Below, in pieces: positions 59,879-64,000 of a stretch of 64,000 nucleotides of DNA. This DNA is from CAWDCV01 sp963728125. Lineage in GTDB: Bacteria; Actinomycetota; Actinomycetes; CAWDCV01. Each line of letters starts with the position of its first letter. Position 1 is the first letter of the stretch. The notes beneath the pieces are model-generated. The model was given only the letters and a program-made list of their open reading frames with translations. It had not been told where the DNA came from and did no database searches. The stretch is taken from the NCBI GenBank assembly GCA_963728125.1, contig CAVSIZ010000009.1, positions 210,440 to 274,439 of the forward strand. Direction: 5' to 3'. The translations under genes and the position numbers were made by a program.

Positions 59879-60847
59879 TCACGCCCACAGCCGCTCCTTC
59901 TCCATCCCCTTGTACAAGTGTGCGACATATTCGCCGTAGCCGTTGAAGATCACGGTCGGCCGCCGCGTCTTGATGCCGATGTCTTCTTCGGTCGCCTGGC
60001 TCCAGCGCGGATGCGGCACTTCCGGATTCACGTTCGCCCAGAAGCCGTACTCGGCCGCCTGCAGACCTTCCCAAAACGTCTTCGGCCGCTTGTCGGTGAA
60101 CTCGAAACGCACGATCGATTTCACCGACTTGAATCCATACTTCCACGGCACGGCGAGCCGCAGCGGCGCGCCCATCTGCTTCAACGCCGGCTTGCCGTAC
60201 ATGCCCGTGACGAGGAACGTCAGCTCGTTGTTGGCTTCCTCGATCGTCAGCCCCTCGGTGTACGGCCACGGATACCAGCTCTGCCGGAAGCCGGGCGCTT
60301 CCTTGTCCTGGAAGGTGCGCATCACGACGTACTTCGCCGACGCGGTCGGCTGCGCGAGCTTCACAAGCTCGCTCATCTGGAATCCGCTCCAGGGAATCGT
60401 CATCGACCACGCTTCGACGCAGCGGTGACGGTAGAGCCGCTCCTCCAGCGGCATCTTGCGGATCAGATCGTCGATCGCGATCTCGAACGGCTTCTCCACC
60501 ATGCCGTCGATCTTCACCATCCACGGCCTGATCTTGAGTTGCTGCGCCGCCTTGGTCACGTTCTTGCTCGTGCCGAATTCGTAGAAGTTGTTGTAGTTGG
60601 CGTTGATCTCTTCCGGCGTGATCGGACGATCGCCGAGCACGTACTTCTCATTGCGCTTGAACGGATAGAGATCCTTGCTCGGATCGGGAATGTCGGCGAC
60701 ACGCTGCGCCGAGGCGAGGCCGGGCACGAGCGTCGCGGCCGCAAGTCCCGCGCCCGCTCCGAGCAGTGCGCGGCGGTTCAGGAACACGCCCTCCGGCGTT
60801 GCCTGATGCTCGGGGATTTCCCATCCCCGGCGATGGATCACATGCAT
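59879..60847 (-). CDS. msrP: protein-methionine-sulfoxide reductase catalytic subunit MsrP
   Basis: A 322-residue molybdoenzyme (YedY). A Tat signal NRRALLGAGAGLAAATLVPGLASA is at 24-47. The molybdopterin Cys is Cys143 in RHRCVEAWSMTIPW. Other conserved segments are NNFYEFGTSKNVT, PWPYTEGLTIEEANNEL and PLRLAVPWKYGFKSVKSIVRFEF. MsrP repairs oxidised methionine in periplasmic proteins, taking electrons from the haem protein MsrQ. No msrQ lies in the adjacent sequence. ATG 60847. Confidence 0.93.
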   Translation of the reverse strand: MHVIHRRGWEIPEHQATPEGVFLNRRALLGAGAGLAAATLVPGLASAQRVADIPDPSKDLYPFKRNEKYVLGDRPITPEEINANYNNFYEFGTSKNVTKAAQQLKIRPWMVKIDGMVEKPFEIAIDDLIRKMPLEERLYRHRCVEAWSMTIPWSGFQMSELVKLAQPTASAKYVVMRTFQDKEAPGFRQSWYPWPYTEGLTIEEANNELTFLVTGMYGKPALKQMGAPLRLAVPWKYGFKSVKSIVRFEFTDKRPKTFWEGLQAAEYGFWANVNPEVPHPRWSQATEEDIGIKTRRPTVIFNGYGEYVAHLYKGMEKERLWA

Positions 60848-60954
60848 TGAGGCATATCCTCTGGTGGTTCTTGGACCACAGAGGTACGCGCGCCGCCAAT
60901 CACCGGCAAGTCACGGCTCTGCGACGCCCGCGTGTTCCGTCGGCTCGGCGGCCT

Positions 60955-63018
60955 TTAGGCCGCCGCCTGCGCGGCTTTCTTCGCCGCGATGATCTGGTCG
61001 GCCGTGCGGCCGGTGAGTTCGGCCATATGGTCGAACTTCGCCGTGAAGGTGCCGACGCCGGCGGTCGCCGAGCGGATCTCGATGATCAGGTCGCCGATCT
61101 CCGTTTCGGGGATCATGGCCTTGACGGTGTCCCAGCCCGACCAGCCATCGCGCGTATCGAAGCCGAGGATCTGTCCGCGCCGCCCCGACATGATGGCATT
61201 GATCTTGGCGGTCGCCTCGTTCGGGCACACGATCTCGACCAGATGGATCGGCTCGAGCAGCACGGGCTGCGCCTGCGGCAACGCATCGTGGATGCCGATG
61301 CGCCCGGCCAGGCGGAACGCCATGTCGGAGCTATCGACTGCGTGATACGAGCCGTCGGTCAACGTCACCGACAGGTCGACCACCGGAAACCCGAGGGGTC
61401 CGTGCTTGATCGCGTCGATCACGCCCTCCTCGACCGATGGAATGTAGTTGCGCGGCACCGCGCCGCCGGTGATCACCTCTTTGAACTGGAAGCCGCTGCC
61501 GCGCGGCAAGGGCTTCACGTCGATCACCACGTCGCCGAACTGTCCGTGGCCGCCCGACTGCTTCTTGTGGCGGCCGCGCACGTTGAGCACCGGCTTCTTG
61601 ATGGTCTCGCGATAACCGACCTGCGGCTTTTGCCGCTCGATCGGCACCGTGAAGCGCGCCGCCAGCCGCTCGGTCGCGACGCGCAGGTGCATCTCGCCCT
61701 GCCCCCAGACGACGATCTCGTGGGTTTCGGGGTTATGGTGCACCGACAATGACGGATCCTCGTCGATCAGCTTGTTGAGCGCCTGCCCCAGCTTCACGTC
61801 GTCCTTGCGCTCCTTGGCGGCGATCGCGATCGCCAACACCGGCGGATAGGGGGCAACCTGCGCGAGCGGCTTGTGCGCCTGTTTGCCGGCGGTCAGCGTG
61901 TCGCCGGTCTTGGCATGATCGAGCTTGCCGAAAGCGACCGTCTCTCCCGCAGTGGCGGCGCCGCGCTTCTCGCTATTGGAGCCGAGCAGCTTGAATGTGC
62001 CGGAGACGCGTCCGGCATCCTCTTCCGGCGTGATGAATGTGGTGTTGTCGCCGGCCTGCCCCGCGAGCACGCGCGCGATCGACATCTTGCCGCCATGCGC
62101 GGTGTGCAGCGTCTTGAGCACGCAGGCGACGGCATCGCCGGTCGGGACGACGCCAAGGCGCTTCACGGTATCGGCAACGCCGGGCGCCTCGTGGCGCAGC
62201 GCCTTCATCAGCCGCAGCACGCCGTTGGTTCGCGTCGCCGAGCCGATCAGCACCGGGCAGATCAGGCCGTCGCGCAATTCCTTGGCGAGATCGTCGAACA
62301 CCTTGTCGCGCGGCGGCGGAATGTCTTCGAGCAGCTGCTCCATCAGCTCGTCGTCGTGATCGGCGAGCGACTCGAGCATCGTGAAGCGCGCTTCCTTGTT
62401 GCGGTCGACGTTCTCGCCTTCGAGTGGCACGACCTCGGACGGCGCATGCTCCTTGTAGATATGCGCGCGTTCGAGCGCGAGGTCGACGAAGCCAATGACG
62501 ATGTCGTTCGTCCAGATCGGAATCTGGCGCAGCACCAGCGGAACGCGCGAAGCGGGCTGCAAGAGCCTCAAGGTCTCGCGGACGCGCTTGTCGGCCTTGT
62601 CGATCTTGTTGAGGAACAGGAAGCGCGGAATTTTCAGGTCTTCGAGCTCGCGCAGGATCAGCTGCAGCTGCGGGACCTTCTTCTCGTCCGCCTCGCACAC
62701 CACCACGGCGGCGTCGACCGCGGGCACCGCGGCGCGCATGTCGTGGATGAATTCGACCGAGCCGGGGCAGTCGATGAAGGTGTAGCTGTCGCCGAGGAAA
62801 TTCGTGGTCGCGACCGAAAGCTCGACACTCATCTTGTGGTGACGGGCTTCCGCAGACGCATCGCCGACGGTCGAGCCGGCTTCTATCGTTCCCTGTCGCG
62901 CAACCGCACCGGTTCGCGCCAGGATCGCCTCAAGCAGCGTGGTCTTGCCGCTCTGGAAGGGGCCCACCAATGCGATGCACCGGGGACCCTTGGGACTGGT
63001 GCCGCCGTTTCCTGCCAT
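60955..63018 (-). CDS. elongation factor G-like GTPase (FusA2-type)
   Basis: A 687-residue EF-G paralogue. G1 is ALVGPFQSGKTTLLEA, G3 DCPGSVEFIHDM, G4 NKIDKADK. The G2 Thr of the switch is less clear (TIEAGSTVGDASAEARHHKMS). Domains II-V follow: VLAGQAGDNTTFI, LNKLIDEDPSLSVHHNPETHEIVVWGQGEMHLRVATERL, KKQSGGHGQFGDVVIDV, GRRGQILGFDTRDGW. The divergence from housekeeping EF-G (DCPGS instead of DTPGH) places it with the alphaproteobacterial EF-G-like group of unknown role. ATG 63018 follows GGGAGGC. Confidence 0.9.
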   Translation of the reverse strand: MAGNGGTSPKGPRCIALVGPFQSGKTTLLEAILARTGAVARQGTIEAGSTVGDASAEARHHKMSVELSVATTNFLGDSYTFIDCPGSVEFIHDMRAAVPAVDAAVVVCEADEKKVPQLQLILRELEDLKIPRFLFLNKIDKADKRVRETLRLLQPASRVPLVLRQIPIWTNDIVIGFVDLALERAHIYKEHAPSEVVPLEGENVDRNKEARFTMLESLADHDDELMEQLLEDIPPPRDKVFDDLAKELRDGLICPVLIGSATRTNGVLRLMKALRHEAPGVADTVKRLGVVPTGDAVACVLKTLHTAHGGKMSIARVLAGQAGDNTTFITPEEDAGRVSGTFKLLGSNSEKRGAATAGETVAFGKLDHAKTGDTLTAGKQAHKPLAQVAPYPPVLAIAIAAKERKDDVKLGQALNKLIDEDPSLSVHHNPETHEIVVWGQGEMHLRVATERLAARFTVPIERQKPQVGYRETIKKPVLNVRGRHKKQSGGHGQFGDVVIDVKPLPRGSGFQFKEVITGGAVPRNYIPSVEEGVIDAIKHGPLGFPVVDLSVTLTDGSYHAVDSSDMAFRLAGRIGIHDALPQAQPVLLEPIHLVEIVCPNEATAKINAIMSGRRGQILGFDTRDGWSGWDTVKAMIPETEIGDLIIEIRSATAGVGTFTAKFDHMAELTGRTADQIIAAKKAAQAAA

Positions 63019-63193
63019 GTCCGCCTCCCTTCGGCCGAACTGCCGCGGTCGGCCGTGTGTTGGTTTCGTGACAATATCGTTTCAGGAGAGCGCGCGACTG
63101 GCAAGTGGAACCGAACGCGCGAAAATCGCGCGTCGGCCCGCCTATCGCCACAATGGAAGGAAGGCTCGGCGAGGTGTTTCGCCGCGCGCTGCG

Positions 63194-63676
63194 TCAACGC
63201 ACGAATTGCAGCGCGATTTCCGCAATGCCGGCCGCAACGTTCAGCCCGACCTGCCCCTGGATCGACAACGGCTGCAGCGCGATCGAACGATCACTGCCGC
63301 CGACCAGAACATTGGCGCCGAGGCCGGCCACGACGGTGGCCTCAGCGCTCGCACCTGCGTAATTGCCGGCCAGTACGCCGCGGCGCCGCGAGGTTGACAT
63401 CTGCACGCCCCAGACGAGCTGGCCGGCACCCGTGAACCCGACGTCAAGACCCACCTTAGTGATGGTGCCGATGTACTGCTCGGGTGGCGCCGGATAATTC
63501 GGCGTGAACAGGCAATTGACCTGCCGCTGCGATCCGACGACGAAGCCGATCCCGCCCGACACATCGCAATTGAGCGTGCCGCCCGCCTCCCATGTGGGCC
63601 GCTGCGCCTGCGCCGGCAGGCACATGGCAAGCCCCAGGATCGCCGCACCGATCAACCCGAACCGTCCCATCCCCAT
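63194..63676 (-). CDS. DUF992 exported protein
   Basis: About 160 residues. A signal peptide (MGRFGLIGAAILGLAMCLPAQAQ, cleavage after AQA) precedes a DUF992 domain (AGGTLNCDVSGGIGFVVGSQRQVNCLFTP, YIGTITKVGLDVGFTGAGQLVWGVQMS, GVLAGNYAGASAEATVVAGLGANVLVGG, ALQPLSIQGQVGLNVAAGIAEIALQF). This periplasmic beta-rich family is found mainly in Rhizobiales; the function is unknown. ATG 63676 or 63670. One further gene-free stretch (63707-63863) follows. Confidence 0.9.
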   Translation of the reverse strand: MGMGRFGLIGAAILGLAMCLPAQAQRPTWEAGGTLNCDVSGGIGFVVGSQRQVNCLFTPNYPAPPEQYIGTITKVGLDVGFTGAGQLVWGVQMSTSRRRGVLAGNYAGASAEATVVAGLGANVLVGGSDRSIALQPLSIQGQVGLNVAAGIAEIALQFVR

Positions 63677-63863
63677 TCTCCCGATTGAGTGCGCCGGTTT
63701 TAGCATCCGTCAGACGCAAACCAAAGGCGCAATTCGCGATGCGCCGCGCTGATGCCGGTCGGCCACAGTCAGCGCATTTATGCGGCCTTTATAACACTAA
63801 GTAGCAGCCCCAATCGATTTTCTATGCCAGCCTTCTCTATCTTCGAGCGAGGAGGAATCGGTC

Positions 63864-64000
63864 ATGCTCTCCCAGTTCGCCGACCTTGTTGCGAAGCTCG
63901 CTACAATGCTTTTTGGGCCGACGTCCGGCGCGCACGTCTACCGTCCCGAGAGTACTACATGCGTGGCCCCGGCCCGCAGTGGCACGCCAAGCACGATCGG
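63864..64000 (+). CDS. partial ORF at the window end
   Basis: ATG 63864 follows GAGGAGGAA. The frame reads MLSQFADLVAKLATMLFG and is open to the end. In the next frame the last 50 bases read REYYMRGPGPQWHAKHDR, which looks more like a real protein, so an indel may lie near 63930. The product is not recognised. Confidence 0.35.
   Translation, partial: MLSQFADLVAKLATMLFGPTSGAHVYRPESTTCVAPARSGTPSTI

Noticed and set aside
61873..63435. 520-codon plus-strand ORF opposite the EF-G-like gene
   Set aside because: It is antisense to a fully supported GTPase gene; no motif.

Overview
The window is composite. Positions 1 to about 51.2 kb are high-GC actinobacterial chromosome. From about 51.3 kb to the end every recognisable gene looks like core chromosome of a Bradyrhizobium/Rhodopseudomonas-like alphaproteobacterium. 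The actinobacterial assignment rests on WhiB7, AdnA/AdnB, UvrD2 with its tetracysteine-HRDC tail, mycoredoxin, DUF3152, DUF2342, PPA1309, UPF0182, a PDZ-Lon protease and an initiator tRNA with a C1/U72 mismatch. Several of these sit in the order known from Mycobacterium around Rv3193-Rv3207. The alphaproteobacterial assignment rests on DUF2277, a DPM1-like GT2, an ArnT-like GT39, Lrp, TrxB, LysR, MsrP, an EF-G paralogue and DUF992. The simplest reading is a chimeric contig; a 13 kb interdomain-scale transfer is the less likely alternative.

Region by region. 0-3.9 kb: end of an alpha/beta hydrolase, a DUF3152 protein, MoeZ, a RIO-type kinase and a VOC protein. 4-7.3 kb: a large flippase-like membrane protein with a kinase-like middle, divergent from an alkyltransferase-like DNA repair protein and a GNAT acetyltransferase. 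7.3-13.7 kb: the AdnAB helicase-nuclease. 13.8-18.9 kb: alcohol dehydrogenase, EEP phosphatase, purine nucleoside phosphorylase, an M20 peptidase fused to NudC, and mycoredoxin. 19-25.2 kb: UvrD2, whiB7 with a readable attenuator leader, an AarF kinase, a ThiF-like protein and DUF5679. 25.3-32.7 kb: enoyl-CoA hydratase, a YgjP-like protease, a DUF2064-like transferase, a Nudix protein, DUF2342, an epimerase, MoaE and the PDZ-Lon protease. 32.7-38 kb: a tightly overlapping glcDEF-GH32 operon. 38-42 kb: PPA1309, UPF0182 and an ABM monooxygenase.

Accessory region, 42.1-51.2 kb. tRNA-fMet is followed by the relic of an integrative mobilizable element (xis-mobC-mobA fragment) bounded by a direct repeat of the tRNA 3' end. 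Then come gene fragments (SHOCT, ABC-2 permease, a HEAGGH protease), DUF6458, an orphan OMP-decarboxylase-like gene, a decayed IS3 element, an unknown membrane protein, and a PadR-HAAS pair. A near-identical 25-bp motif occurs three times between 47.8 and 51.1 kb.

Alphaproteobacterial part, 51.3-64 kb: DUF2277, a badly frameshifted SDR and amidohydrolase, GT2, GT39, Lrp, TrxB, LysR, a likely small RNA with an intrinsic terminator, MsrP, an EF-G-like GTPase, DUF992 and a partial ORF.

Single-base frameshifts interrupt otherwise conserved genes on both sides of the junction (near 0.23, 0.6-0.75, 27.54, 34.86, 38.84, 49.29, 51.8-54.2 and 57.9 kb). This looks like uncorrected sequencing indels, so most of these genes are probably intact in the organism. 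The 43-47.8 kb fragments, in contrast, lack whole domains and look truly decayed.
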